Below are positions 33,591 to 45,460 of a DNA stretch of 64,000 nucleotides, piece by piece. The DNA is taken from positions 781,609-845,608 of the forward strand of contig NW_003314326.1 of assembly GCF_000143415.4 (NCBI RefSeq), in the 5' to 3' direction. Numbering within the stretch: the first letter of the stretch is position 1; every line of letters starts with the position of its first letter. The notes under the pieces are model-generated. The model saw nothing but the letters and a program-made list of their open reading frames with translations, was not told the origin of the DNA and made no database searches. The DNA is from Selaginella moellendorffii (taxonomy: Eukaryota; Streptophyta; Lycopodiopsida; Selaginellales; Selaginellaceae). A program made the position numbers and the translations under genes.

Positions 33591-35310
33591 TCTTGAAGGA
33601 ATTCTTTAGTGGTGCTTTCAAACTGACTTGAGGTTAAAATAGGGGATTAGGGGCTTTGGGTGGGAGTGAGCATAAACTTAGGTGGTGCCGGAGGGGCCAC
33701 CCAAGGAAGTGTTCAAGAGCATCTCCCACTCCCAGAAAGAAAATTGATTATAGTGCTCCCGACTCATGCCCCATCTAATTACTATAAGCAACCAAAGAGA
33801 ACGACTTGAAAGACGGTCCATGGGGTTTAAATATAAAGGGAAAAGGCCCATGAATAACACTGCACCTCGTTTTCCAATCGGTTAAGGGTCTTGGGATACT
33901 TGGGGTTAAGCATCCTTGGGTTTGAATAGTATTGGGCTGGGTGATCTCCTAGAAAGTCCAAACTCAGGAACTTACAATTACTTTGGGTTTTATAATTAAG
34001 TCTTGTTGTACCAAGGGATGTTAGGAACCTTGAGGTTGATGTGCTTGGTTGCTTATGCTTACAAAGAATGTAGCCGAACCTTAAGTCCAATCTAACCTGA
34101 GGAGGGGTATTGGAAGAGAATTTGGGAATCTATGGATAAATGGCTAATGTTTTTTTGCTTGTGCAATAAGTTGCTAAAACCAAGTAAGACCAAGTAGGAG
34201 CTGGTACAATAGGTAGGAACTTTGGCGAAGGAACTTAACTAAGGCCAAGGCTATAATAGTCGAATAGACGAGGTAAGTTAGCAAATGGGAGAGGAAAAAT
34301 TTATGGTTTATATGACTATTGACTTCATCAATAATATCTTAATACACTTGGCGGGGATGTAAGAGAAACATGTCTGTGATGTTTGTAAAGTGTTAGATTA
34401 ACTATAGGAAATTGGTTTAAAGTTCAAGCGCTAGGCTGCTAAAAGTCAAAAAATAACTTAACTAAGTTTTGCATAATGTTTCAAATCAACTAGCTGAACC
34501 ACAACACATGTGGACAAACCTTATGAAACTTAAAGGGTTGATGCCATTCCACAACTTATTAGTGTCAAACATTTTCACAAAATATTTAATATTTTTTATG
34601 TAAAGCATGATCCAAAAGGTTGCACAATTTTTTATCAAACATTCCAAATGTGACAAGATTGTTACCTCCTATGAAAGGTGCTCCTTGACTAGTTTCTCAC
34701 CATTAAGTGCCAGCTTTCAGTACAACTCCACTTTTTCCTTAACTTCCCCTGAAATCCTATGTGATCAACAGATGCAAAAGCTTCCACCAAGTCTGCATCA
34801 AAATAGGTGCCATATGCGCCTGGCTTTGCAGCCTCCATAAACAGTGATCAACTTTGCTCGGCGGGATAAAAGAAAGATAGAGGTCCTTCAATTCAGAAAC
34901 CATGACCATCCAATACCCCTTCACTTCTACATTAAGCTTAGTGATTCTCATTTATAACCATGCCATTGTACAAATCCTAAGTGTCAAGCTCTTCCACTTC
35001 CAGCATTGCTTCTTTGTCCTCATCATCAATATTCAAATCTGCTGGTGTATCTTCCTCATACCCCTGATTGGTGAGTGCTTTACAAAGTGACACTGGTAGT
35101 CACAACAAGCAACCCACGTGCATACTTTGGGTTTGTCTTCCAAAAGCTCTTTAACATACTATCCAGCAATGGTTCATAAGTTTTTTTTGGTGCATGACAA
35201 CTCATTAAATTTCAAACCATACATTGCAGTCCAGAGTACGCATATAGTTATAGTTAATTGTATCCGTCATGAAGACATCCCTGAACTCGATGCTTGTTCT
35301 CAACCAGCTC
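33591..35310. other. Repeat-derived spacer, no gene recognised
   Basis: AT-rich DNA without an intact frame or structural RNA. It lies between the gypsy/LTR-like block and the copia remnant and is presumably old transposon DNA; I could not assign a family. Confidence 0.4.
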
Positions 35311-37240
35311 TCATATCTTGTAGTAGCGAATGTCCATATGCTTGCTCCTGGCATGGTAACGATCTTCCTTGGTCAGAGCCAGTGCACTCTGATTATCTAA
35401 ATAGAGGAGGAGTGGACCATCCCCCTCACACAGCAGATCCTTGGATAGGTGTTGCAACCAAAGGGCTTCTTTAGCAGCCTCAACTATAGTGATGAATTCA
35501 GCCTCTGAGGAAGACATGGCCACAATTGATTGCCTACGACTAGACCAACTAACTGAAGCACCAATGAATGCATAGCCAGTAGTGGATTGTCGGGTGTCCA
35601 AATCACCACCATAATCTGCATTGCAAAAGCCAAGCACTGTAGAATTTGCAGAAGCCTTGTACCTTAGAGCAAAGTCATGTGTGCCTTGAAGATAGCATAA
35701 GATGCGCTTCATCCAGTGCTTGGGGCCAGGATTTTCTAAAAAAGTTGAGACAACGCCCACAACATGAGCTATATCAGGCCTTGTAGCAACGGCCAAATAA
35801 ACCAGGCTCCCGATAGCTTGCTGATAAGGCACACCACTCATTGCTTCACGATCACTTGTGGATGATGGAGAGGAAACAACAAAGAGCTTGGTGCCTAGCT
35901 CAATAGGTGTTGGCACATATTTGCAATCAGTCAGATTGAACTGGCTGAGCACTTCTCTCACATAGTGTGCATGTGAAAGTGAAATTGTGCTTACTTGACG
36001 ATCACAAAATACTTGAATACTGAGGTAGAAGTGAACTTCACCCAAATCAATCATCTCAAACTCAGCAAAGAGCTTGGACTTGAGAGTGAGCAGCATAGCT
36101 AGAGCATTAGCAGCCATTATGCAATTGTCAACATAAAGTGCGACAATCACAAACAGCTTGGCCACTAAATAGGGGTGCACATTTCCATCAGCAGCACCTT
36201 TCGTGTAGCCAAGGGAGCAGAAGAAAGTATCAATCCGCTTATACCAAGCTTAAAGACTCTGTTTTAAGCCATAGAGGGTACACTTTAGTTTGCAAACTTG
36301 ATGTTCCGTACCTAGCTCCACAAAGCCAATGTAGATGTCCTCCTCAAGTTTGTTGTTCAAAAAGGCTGTTTGCACATCCATTTGCTGAAGTTTGAGGTTC
36401 CAAGCAGCTATAAGCGTCATGATCATGCAAATAAAAGCTAGCTTCATAACTAAAGAGTAAGTCTCTATGAAATCCAATCTAGCCACCTGAGTGAAACCTT
36501 GTGCCACTTAACATGCCTTGAATTTCTTCATGCTCAAATATTAATTGTAAAAAACTGAGAACACACAATAGGTGTCAATCAAATGACCATCAGTTGGCAG
36601 CTCTGTTTGATAAAGGTGCCCTTCTTCTCATGAGATTGCATCTTACTTTGCATAGCAAATAGCCACTTGTCTACATAAGGGCCAAAAAGTGCTTGCCATG
36701 CATTATGAAGAATTGAAATTGGTTCAACTACAATAGTGTGAGCAACAAAGCTTGGTTTTATGTCACCTTCAATTAAAGAAGTCAAAAGACTCCAAAGCTT
36801 CTAAAGCATGTTGCATTAGACAAAACACCCAATTAAAACACCACAAGGTTAAATGTGGTACCTCATTAGAAAGAGCTCCCACTGAAGCTACAATGACTCC
36901 CACTAAAATTGAACCAAGGGTCAATGGTTGAGCACTCTAAAACTCTTCATTGCCTTCAAATAATAAAGCCAAGTCAAAGTTGATCCTATGATGTTGCAAG
37001 AAAAAGGGGCAGAATTGCAATAGGTGCAACCAGTGAAATAAGAGATGTAATTTTAACAATTAAATCTTCAAAGGTGGAGATGTTTCAAGTGCAAGTGTAC
37101 AGTCACAATAGAAATTAGTCTCATCAAAGATAATGTTTCTCCTCTTGTACAATTTTTTCTTCTCCAAAGAATAAAGTCAATATCCTTTAGAGAAATCACT
37201 ATAACCTAAGAAAATCATTTTTCTATCTTGCAAGTGAGCT
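35311..37240 (-). mobile_element. Decayed Ty1/copia polyprotein (integrase end, RT, RNase H)
   Basis: In order on the minus strand: an integrase-end signature like MIFLGYSDFSKGY and IIFDETNF (about 37215-37110), EPISILHNAWQALFGPYVDK (36725), RT blocks QMDVQTAFLNNKLEEDIYIG and CKLKCTLYGLKQSL (36390-36250), VALYVDNCIMAAN (variant of the YVDD motif, about 36140), HYVREVLSQFNLTDCKYVPTP, GSLVYLAVATRPDIAHVVGV, RNase H SVSWSSRRQSIVAMSSSEAE and LDNQSALALT. The 289-codon frame at 36180-35311 is still open, but frame breaks upstream and the absence of clear LTRs make it a relic. Confidence 0.85.
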
Positions 37241-37274
37241 TGTTTGGTCACTTCTCTTTTGGGTTAAATCCGAT

Positions 37275-37790
37275 TAGGGTTTGATCCCAGCAAGAATGTG
37301 TTCGTGGAGCCTGCGGAGAGTATTCAGCAGCTGTTCACATATTTCGAGCGCCTGGAGAGAGTCTTGAACCAGCAGCAACGCCGGGAGAGGCCTGTGAGGC
37401 TGTTGCTCATAGATTCTGTAGCAGCATCGTTTCGGTCCGAGCTTGACAACAACAGGACGGAAATGGTGATTAGGTCTAGAAGCCTGTTCCAGTTATCTGC
37501 GAAGCTGAAGAAGCTTATGACGTCGCGGTTTTGGTAACCAATCAGGTCATGGACTGCGTGGATGGTTCGAAAGGAATTCAGATCGGTAATCTCTTGGAGC
37601 TTGTATCGTCTGGGCGAAGAATAGCTCCTGCTCTGGGGCTTTCGTGGGCTCACTGCATAAACACTCGGCTTTTCCTGTCAAGGAGAGATGAGCCCTCATC
37701 CGAGAAGTTGATCGAAGCCCCGGTCAAGCGTCAGAAAGTAGTAAATGACGAAGGCATGAAACAAGCTACGGCCTCCATCAACGAATTCCA
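37275..37790 (+). pseudogene. XRCC3-like (RAD51 paralogue) gene fragment
   Basis: Two adjoining frames match the C-terminal half of XRCC3: VRLLLIDSVAASFRSELDNN (Walker B region), LFQLSAKLKKLMTSRF, then shifted VTNQVMDCVDGSKG, LELVSSGRRIAPALGLSWAH and CINTRLFLSRRDE. The two parts, normally separated by an intron, are directly joined with a frame change (TTTTG|GTAACC). The N-terminal half with Walker A is absent. It therefore looks like a captured or retro-derived piece of a DNA-repair gene. Confidence 0.75.
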
Positions 37791-37994
37791 ACCGCAGTGT
37801 GTGAGAAATGCCGCAACAGAGTCATGTTGAAGCTCCTTCATTTGAGGGGCCCATGAGACAATCTTTCCACGGTCGCTCTGCTTCAACAATTTGAGGATTT
37901 CATCACTCTTATCATCTGTTTCAACCAGATTAGGCCGGAATGGGAACCGTGGCTTTGTGCCAGATTGGAAATCTTGCGCCGCTAGCTCACTCAT
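37761..37994 (-). pseudogene. UDP-glycosyltransferase fragment (PSPG box)
   Basis: The minus-strand frame reads [20 protein letters not shown] then [13 protein letters not shown], the central part of the plant PSPG sugar-donor motif (WAPQ...HCGWNS). Only about 60 recognisable residues remain, in opposite orientation and adjacent to the XRCC3 piece. Neither fragment can be functional. Confidence 0.75.
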
Positions 37995-38265
37995 ACTGGA
38001 ACGAAGTTGGCGTAGTCATGGCATTGAAGGAGATATGCCGTGAGCAGAATATATAAAGGAAGGCTAAAAAAATTTATACGTTTCACTTTGTGGCCTGGGC
38101 GATCATATTGCTCAGCGAACTCGCTTGCTCTTTCGCGTTCTCTACCAGAGTGTCCTACAGAAAAGAGTTTTGAAATATCAGGACTATACCTGAAAAGAAA
38201 CTGTTCAGTCGAACCTGAGCCGAGATGACGCGAGACACGGACTTTTTGCTCGATTCCTGTTTCCT

Positions 38266-39060
38266 CTTTTATAAACCCTTGTGAACACACAGATTCCGAT
38301 TTGCAGTTATCAAATGGAGACATCATCCTCTGCGTCCCAATTAAAAATCAACTGTCTCTAAGAAACCAGACACTGCAGCTTCTGGTAAGTTGTCCAACAT
38401 GGATGAAAACTAATGATTTCTCGTCTAGCCTGCTCAAATGATGAGCAAAAAAGAGCACAATGGATCAGAAAATTCCGGGTCAGCTGTTTGGTTTAGAAGT
38501 TGGATCGTGCAAGGAAAACACAATACCGGTGTTGCACACTTCGAATACCATAGCCGCAAGATTTGATTCTGTGAGGAAGCTAACCAAAAAACATTCCTCT
38601 GGAAAAAATCGAGTGCCATTGGCTGATGAAGAACCTGGCGTAGAAACTCACGAGGTACTACAGTAATCTAGCAGGATCTGATCAAAACTCTCAAGAGTTG
38701 ACAATACTTTGCATGATCACGACAGCATGGCTACAACCAGTTGAACGGCAACTTCCAAGGGATGGAAACATCTATAAATGTTTGGGAGCCATACGTGGAA
38801 CAAACTTCCGAGTTCAGTCTGTCGCAGTTGTGGATTATCTCAAACAAATTAGGCCCAGTGAACACAGTTGAAGCAGGATGGCAGGTGTGTTGAAATTTAG
38901 ATGTTTCTATACTGAACCTTGCTTGAAGGTTTATCCTAATTACTATGGAGGAACTGGGCCTCGACTCTTTGTCTACTGGACGGTAAATCAGATTGGTAAT
39001 AAAACCTTTTATAAGCGTTGTCAATGGCAGGCTGATGGCTACAGAAATCAAGAAACTGGG
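38266..39060 (+). pseudogene. Neprosin copy 2, 5' portion (exons 2-6 start)
   Basis: From intron 1 onwards this copy matches the intact gene at 24.6-25.4 kb: GDIILCVPIKNQ, LFGLEVGSCKENT, WEPYV, LGPVNTVEAGWQ, GGTGPRLFVYWT and ADGY. One extra G at about 38477 (TTCCGGGTCAGC against TTCCGGTCAGC) shifts the frame. The signal-peptide exon is missing. The match ends abruptly at about 39060, inside exon 6; the missing 3' part is found at 50.94 kb. Confidence 0.85.
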
Positions 39061-39082
39061 AAAAATATCACAAGCAATCTAA

Positions 39083-39430
39083 GTGTGAGGCCTCATGCTA
39101 GTAATTTCCATTAACACATTGTGATTGGACTCATGCTTAAGGATTAGCATGAGGCCTTATGCTAAAGTGCTAAAAAGATTTTGGTTTGTCTAGTTTCTTG
39201 ATGGTAATCTTGCTCAAATGTCTGTCCATGGGACAAGTAATATTATTATCAAGGAATTGGCAAACACACCCCATCCATTCCTAAGTGTGAGGCCTTATGC
39301 TAATAACCTCCTATAGAATTACCTCCACTACCCCTTTCATACACCCCATCCATTCTTGAGTCCTCATGCTATTAACCTCCTATAGAATTACTTCCATTAC
39401 CCCTTTCACTTAGCATGAGGCCTCACACTA
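39083..39430. repeat. Palindromic TAGYRTGAGGCCTCAYRCTA repeats, left cluster
   Basis: Four copies of a near-perfect palindrome around TGAGGCCTCA occur at 39083-39100, 39145-39164, 39284-39302 and 39411-39430. The last two are embedded in a larger tandem unit (CACCCCATCCATTC ... CCTCCTATAGAATTAC ... CCCCTTTCA). Related palindromes flank the other end of the insertion (50.76-50.86 kb). Confidence 0.8.
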
Positions 39431-39516
39431 GGATCCATTCTCTCCCATTTCAAAAATATTTTAAGTAATTCTAATAAGTTCTTGCCCAGCAATCTAAAAT
39501 ACTTCTACATGAGTCC

Positions 39517-39774
39517 ATCATAGTGAAAAGAGGCTGCAACTCCACACAACCACAAAAGTGGACATTAGAGATACAAGATGATGATCTAGTGTTGGTGGAT
39601 CTTACCAACCCAAACAGTTCAATAGTCTATGGGATTGTCATCAAAGAAGAGGAAATTCCTAACAAAGACATGAACAGGGAAGGAAGGCCATTTATACGGA
39701 GCTTCAAAAGACATTCATTAGGAATATTGTTCAAAACTCAAAGTTTATTCCATCAACTACAATATAGTCTGTAG
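39517..39774 (+). other. Unassigned open frame in the insertion
   Basis: An open frame of about 80 codons (WTLEIQDDDLVLVDLTNPNS is its most ordered part) with no family match that I know. Related-looking coding texture continues to about 40060 in other frames with stops, so it may be a decayed transposon-encoded protein. Confidence 0.25.
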
Positions 39775-40145
39775 AGAAGGAATTGATATAACCATCACTG
39801 CTTATGGAATCCTCAAGGACAGACTAACCTTGTACAATCACTATGGACAAGGATGGTTAGATATTTGTCGAAAGGATAGGCAAGGAAACAACAAAAAATC
39901 CAACAGTTAAATTCATTGTTATGTCTAGGCGGCACTTGACAAAAGCAATGCAAAAGATCTCTTCTGATCTAATATACATGAAGAAGATGCAGGCAAAATT
40001 CTCAATATAATACTTCTAAATCATGAAGGGGTTAACACCACAGGATACCATTATTGAGATATCCAATCTTGTGAACACAAAGGCAAAGAACCAGCACAAG
40101 AGTAGCCTCAATGACAAGCTTGTACATAGTCGCCACAACTAGGAG

Positions 40146-41712
40146 AGTGTAAGTGACTAATTTTTCCATTCTACTTTAATTATTTAACCACACCTTCGAC
40201 CACTTGGAAAAGTCTTATTCACAACCTCCATAAGTCTAATTCAAGATTTGGGATTTGCTAGCCTCGAGAATGGCATCCATGCCGCTCAACCTTTGGACTT
40301 GGTCCAAGTGCTCCACATGTCCAGTCCCATGATCAACACCCCAAGGTACCACCGACATACTAGCCCGTTACACTAAGGCCATGTCTATTCACCTTGATCA
40401 CACTGGTGGTCCAACACTACTTGCATCGCAGTCTTGTCTCTCAAAGACTAGGCCATCTGTCCATGAAAGACCATCTAAGATCCATTCCCTAGTATCCTTA
40501 AGATGCCCATAGACATGGGGAACAACCTTCCTCAATATCCCTTTTACAGTGCCCACCAAATCCCTTTTCTGTCCATGGCTGTGTTCGCTAACACTGCCAC
40601 TGGAACAAGGCCCACAGGCTCGACCACTAAGTCCCACTATCCTTTAGGACTTCCTCACCACATGACCATATCCTTGGTCACTACACTAGAGGACCACTCC
40701 TCTTTCTTTCCATAGTCTGGGACTTTGGGACAATATTTTGGAACATCATGGCCCTATGCAAGCCTTATAGGTACTCTTCTACCTTCTGCCTTTGGGTGCT
40801 ATAGCTATGGGCTTAGAGTGAGGTTCTGTTGAGCCACACTAGATATCCAAGTAGGTAGTGCCACCCACGCTTGGATTAGGAGCATCAACCATTCAATCTC
40901 CCGGAGGAACTAGAGCTGGCTCTTGAACACTTTACCAAATTACCCCACTTATCAATTTGTATTCACTCTAGTTTTGGACTTCCCAATGGTTATCTCATCA
41001 CCCAATAGCTGGGCATGGCCTTCTTGGGCCAAACTGGCTCCACTGAGGTCTAACCCCCACACTCTCCCTATTATACTTTTGGAATCCCCCACACCCCCCA
41101 CACCCCCCACACCCCCCCCTTGGGGGACGATTGCTTTGGGCTTTCACCCAACAGCCTGTATTAGTATTCGGACCTGGACTTGGACTCGGACTCGGTCTCA
41201 ATCTCAGATTCAGACTCGAACTTGGTCTCGATCTCGGTCTCGGTCTCGGTTCCATCTCCGCTTCCATCTCGGGTCCATCCGGACTCTATCTCGACTCCAT
41301 CTCGGACACCATCTCGGGTCCATCTCGGACTCCATCTTGGGTCCATCTCGGACACCATCTCGGATCCATCTCGGACTCCATCTTGGGTCCATCTCGGGTC
41401 CATCTCAGACTCTATCTCAAACTCCATTTTGGGTCTATCTTGGACTCCATCTTAGGTCCATCTCGGGCTTCTTCTTGGACACTTCCATATGTCATGTGTT
41501 GGTCCTCTTGTGTCCCTTTTCTAGAGACTCACTTATTGCTCACTTCATGCTTGTTCCTTAAGCACTTCGTTGGGAGTTCCATTCCCACTCTCGACCTTTT
41601 AAGTTGGAGCTTTTAGTCCAAACATGTTACGCTTATTTAGCTCTTGCTTCAGCCACTCACGTGGCACCCTTTTGGCTCCACTTTGGGGCTTAGGGATTTG
41701 TGTCTCACAACT
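40146..41712 (+). mobile_element. LTR-like repeat, copy R5 (near full length)
   Basis: It runs from TGTAAGTGACTAATTTTTCC to GGGATTTGTGTCTCACAA and is collinear with R2, including the CATCTCGGACTC minisatellite at 41165-41470 and a C-rich run at 41095-41117. Its length of about 1.57 kb is the best estimate of the element's size. No coding frame belongs to it. Confidence 0.7.
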
Positions 41713-42479
41713 CCACCACCCATAGATGAATTTCGATGTCCTCATCGAACAATAAATTATTTTATAAAATAATACTAGTATGTATTGCTCTTTTCATCCT
41801 TAGCACCTAGCCAATATTCGTCAATCGTTTGACATCGAAGGCTCATCATGCCTTGTTCCAAGAAACATAATCTCTCTAACATAAAGACTCGATCGACTAC
41901 CTGTGGTAGTTCTCTCCCTTTTATTGGTTTAGTTCTTGCTAAACCTGTTTAAGACTTTTCTTCTATCTCAATCCCACTACTTATTCTCGAGTAGTCTCAA
42001 CTTCTATTGATATAACCATTCCACTTCAGAACTTTTAACAAAAATTCAATAGTCAAAAGGGAAACTTTGTTACATCCATAGACGTAATTTAATATGCCAA
42101 CTATAAGAGCAAGAAATCTAAAAGATATCAATCAAGTGAAGTACCTACATGGCTGCTTGTAAATAATCAAATAAAAGAGAAGGAAATGTTTTAAGAGAGA
42201 CACCTAAGCTCAGGCTAAATACATATATATGGATTTACTATATATGACTATACATGAATTTAAAATAACTGACATAATAATAATTATGACTTTTTAAACT
42301 AAATTTCTTAAATAAACTTAAATATGGATTGTTGTGCACTCAATGTCGTCAACACATTATCTATGCCGTTTCCCTTACTGTCACCAATAGAGAATCCAGT
42401 CAGGAAAACCAGAATCGTAAGACTCGCTTTGTATCAAAGTCGCACCTGGAAAGCCTCCTTTACCACTAAATACTGGTGA
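41713..42479. other. AT-rich spacer downstream of the CRN-like gene
   Basis: No gene seen. It probably contains the 3' UTR of the minus-strand gene starting at 45149. Confidence 0.5.
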
Positions 42480-45149
42480 TCACATCTCTCTCGTACACTT
42501 TTTGATATGCCTTACAGCTGCAATCTGCTCAATCATACCAAAATTGGAGCCGATAATAACACTTGAGGCATATATATCCATCGGATTAGACTTTTGATAT
42601 GAGAGAGCTGATGAATTGTCCTTGTCCGAGAAAAATACATATCCAAAGTTCGTTCGAGCATACTCTACAAAAAACAAAAATTAAAAATAAACGAAAAATG
42701 TATAACATATGGACTTACTTTCATCGCCAGGCTGCTCATTGTCCTTGATAGCAATCAGTCTTCGGACGTCACTCTTAAGATTTCGAACGACTTCCGACCA
42801 ATCCGCAATGGCTGGCTTAAGAGGGTCTCCAGAGCACTTGCTTTGGATGTACAAAAGAAATGGCTCCAAATCAATGCCTTTTACTTCCTCGAGTATCAGG
42901 AAGGTATTAGCCCCGCTGTTCCGAGGTCCACAGATGGCCCAAGTCCCTGACCTTTGAACCTCCTCCTTTGAGCCTGGACTACTGTGTTTGATCCGAAACC
43001 AAAAAACTAAAAACAAGAACATACCTGGACTCAGTTGCTTGATTGAAACTGGAAAAGTGGGGAACCTGAACTTTCGGTTCTTCAGATTGTCAGGGATGTA
43101 CCAATCGCAAGGCAACACATCCGCCAGCATGAAGGTGTCTGAACCCCCCGATAGTAACTGCAAATAACATGTTAGTAACCGAGACTATGAAAGACTATGA
43201 ACGTAGAATTCACATACCTTATGAATGTAGATGCTGAAGATCAGAGACAACAAATCGTTGTCTTCCTTCTGCTTCCAATCATCCGTTGACATTGTTGTCA
43301 AATCAAAAGTTGTAGAGCCAAAAAGGTCCTCCCGCTGGAGTGTTAGCTTATGCAGTAACACAGGTGAAAACTCCACCAGAGCCTTTTCTTCGTCAAGAAC
43401 CACAGCCACTACTCCACAACTCTCCAGAGCTTCCCATGTCAAAACATTCTCTCTTGGAAAGGCCTGCAGCAGAACCGGTCCATTCCTTGAGACATGCTCA
43501 CGAAGCATCGATGCTTGAATTGCTCGTAAGAGATAAGAAAATCTCTCATCCCCGGCAAAGCCATTGTAATACTTGAATCTTCTGCATAGGCTCCACACAC
43601 GATCCAGAATCCGCCTTACTTTGTCTCTCAGGAAGGGCTCCTGAATTCTCAGCGCAAGGTTGTCAATGTCAAGGGCCATGTCTGGGTCATCTGAAGCCAA
43701 AGCCTGAACCATGAAGGTAATCAACCTCGGATTCCCTCCGCTCAGCTTGCACAACAGCTGCATGCCATCATTTAAAGCGTGAAGTTCTTCATGGTTTGAA
43801 GTCCTCAGCACCTTGTTAAAGACTTGCAACACCAGCTTCTCCCGATCGCTGCTGCTGAGAGGGTTGACAGGAATATAAATCACTTCAGATGATCCACTGT
43901 CACCGCTCTCTCTCAAAGATGCCGCTGTGAAAAGGTTGGTCGCTCCGAGCATAGTGACAAACGTTTTGCCACCCACGTTCCTGTACTTCCAAACTATGAA
44001 CTGCCGAAACAGTTTCTGAACAAGGACGTTGCTCCTCCCAATCTCATCAAAGAAGAACGACAGGAAAATGTTTTGGTCTCCGAGCTCGCAGACTTCTCGC
44101 AACAAAGCTATCACGTCATCAAACAGGAGGAACTTCTTCAAATCAGGTGCTTGGGCATCAACAACAGCGACAAGCTCTTGGTAAGGAAAGCGCGTCCAAG
44201 TCCCAGTATCTTTTCTGATGTCATCTTGGCCATCTGCTCTAGAAACAGCTGCATGCAAAGTCCTCAGGGCCAAAACCTGAGCATCACCCAGCCCGGCCTC
44301 GCCATGAAAAGTTGAAATAAAATCATGGTACATGAGCACGTCGAGATGTTCAACGGTGCTCATCATGGCATCCCACGGTCGCACCTCATCGGTTGATGTA
44401 TCGAAAAGTGAGGCAAGTTCTTGAATCCTTAGCCCTGGATCACTCCGTTGCCTTCTCATCTCAATGAGTATTTGTGGGAGTGCCTTGCCAAGGGATGTTT
44501 TTCCCGCACCCGGGAATCCAACCACACCCATTATATGGTGGAGGCGCCTAAACACATCCCAGTCTGTGTGTTGACTGCTCATGAATTGCTTGTACAACAG
44601 CCAGTTACCCCTGAGCAAAGCATCCACAGTCTTCTCTCGTCCAACAATGGGAAACTGCTGCCCGATGTCCTTCAGAGACAAGCCAGTTGGCAAAGAAGAT
44701 AATGAATCCCTTTCAAGGCATTTTCTGTACATGCGGGCATGCTTAAGACGAGGTCCAAAGAGCTCCTTCAGCTTGGCAATCCGATCACGGGCGTTTGACC
44801 AAACAACTCCACTAGAGGGAATGAGCTGCTGACGGAGCTGCTTCTCCTTCTCCATCCAGTGCTTCTGAAGCTCACGGAGCTGCTTCTCCTTCTCCATCCA
44901 GTGCTTCTCCTTCTCCATCCAGTGCTTCTGAAGCTCACCCTGCGTGGAATCCACCTTCTGGTCAGCGCGCTCCACCTTCTGCTCAACCTGCTCAATCGCT
45001 TGTTGCACGGCCCTGATCTCCGATTCCACTTCCTCAATCTGCTGCTGAATCGATCGCTCAGGCCCATCCGCCCTTTGCCGCTTCCCAGCCCTGATGTCTG
45101 ATTCCAATTCTTCCCCATCCGCCCTTGGCTGAGACTGCTCTCGCACCAT
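42480..45149 (-). CDS. Crinkler (CRN)-like coiled coil - P-loop ATPase - nuclease-like protein
   Basis: Three exons, 45149-43218, 43157-42719 and 42664-42480, give 851 residues with no interruption. Residues 1-35 are basic/acidic with a KRQR nuclear-localisation-like patch. About 30-115 is a coiled coil containing repeated HWMEKEK units. A P-loop NTPase follows: VGREKTVDALLRG, Walker A GFPGAGKTSLGKAL (about 210-223), Walker B IFLSFFFDEIGRSN (about 360), a sensor-like TFVTMLGATNLF and a helical STAND/AAA-type lid (LLCKLSGGNPRLITFMVQAL). The C-terminal part contains GIDLEPFLLYIQSKCSG, shaped like the D...(Q/E)xK core of a PD-(D/E)XK nuclease. P-loop plus nuclease is the layout of Crinkler-RHS-type proteins, which include secreted effectors. 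No signal peptide is seen. Telo-boxes lie just upstream. Exon 2 may hide one more intron. Architecture is clear; function is inferred. Confidence 0.75.
44833..44941 (-). repeat. Internal coding repeat (HWMEKEK units)
   Basis: Within the coiled coil of the CRN-like gene the unit coding for LQKHWMEKEK occurs three times in nearly identical DNA (CATCCAGTGCTTCTCC-type on the plus strand). This indicates recent local slippage that kept the frame and the heptad spacing. Confidence 0.85.
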
Positions 45150-45460
45150 GGCGGAACCCTAACCTAGGTACTCTGATTTTTAGGGTTCTAGCCGTAGAAT
45201 GGGACATTGTGCGAGGCGAGCTTCGACTGCATTCGATGTGAGGTTGGTAGAAAACACCTGAAACTGGCACTGAGGTATGTTCAGCTGAATCTGTGAAATG
45301 GTGTAGACTTTACTGAGTTTACCTGCATTCGGGCAGGTAAACTGGAGTAGGTTCACGTAGAAAAGAACTAATGTTGACTACTCATTCAGAGCGGCAGTGA
45401 GTATATGGCAGGACAGCTTCAGGCTTATGGCCATCTCGGACTCTCCTCAGAGAGCTGATC
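45150..45460. promoter_or_regulatory. 5' region of the CRN-like gene with telo-boxes
   Basis: GGAACCCTAACCTAG (45153-45167) and TTTTAGGGTTCTAG (45178-45191) form an inverted pair of telo-box elements just upstream of the start codon. The same motif class marks promoters of ordinary genes in this window, which suggests host-type expression. Nothing else is recognised up to 45460. Confidence 0.5.

Noticed and set aside
39083-39430. CRISPR-like array
   Set aside because: Only four palindromic copies with irregular spacing in plant nuclear DNA; no cas genes.
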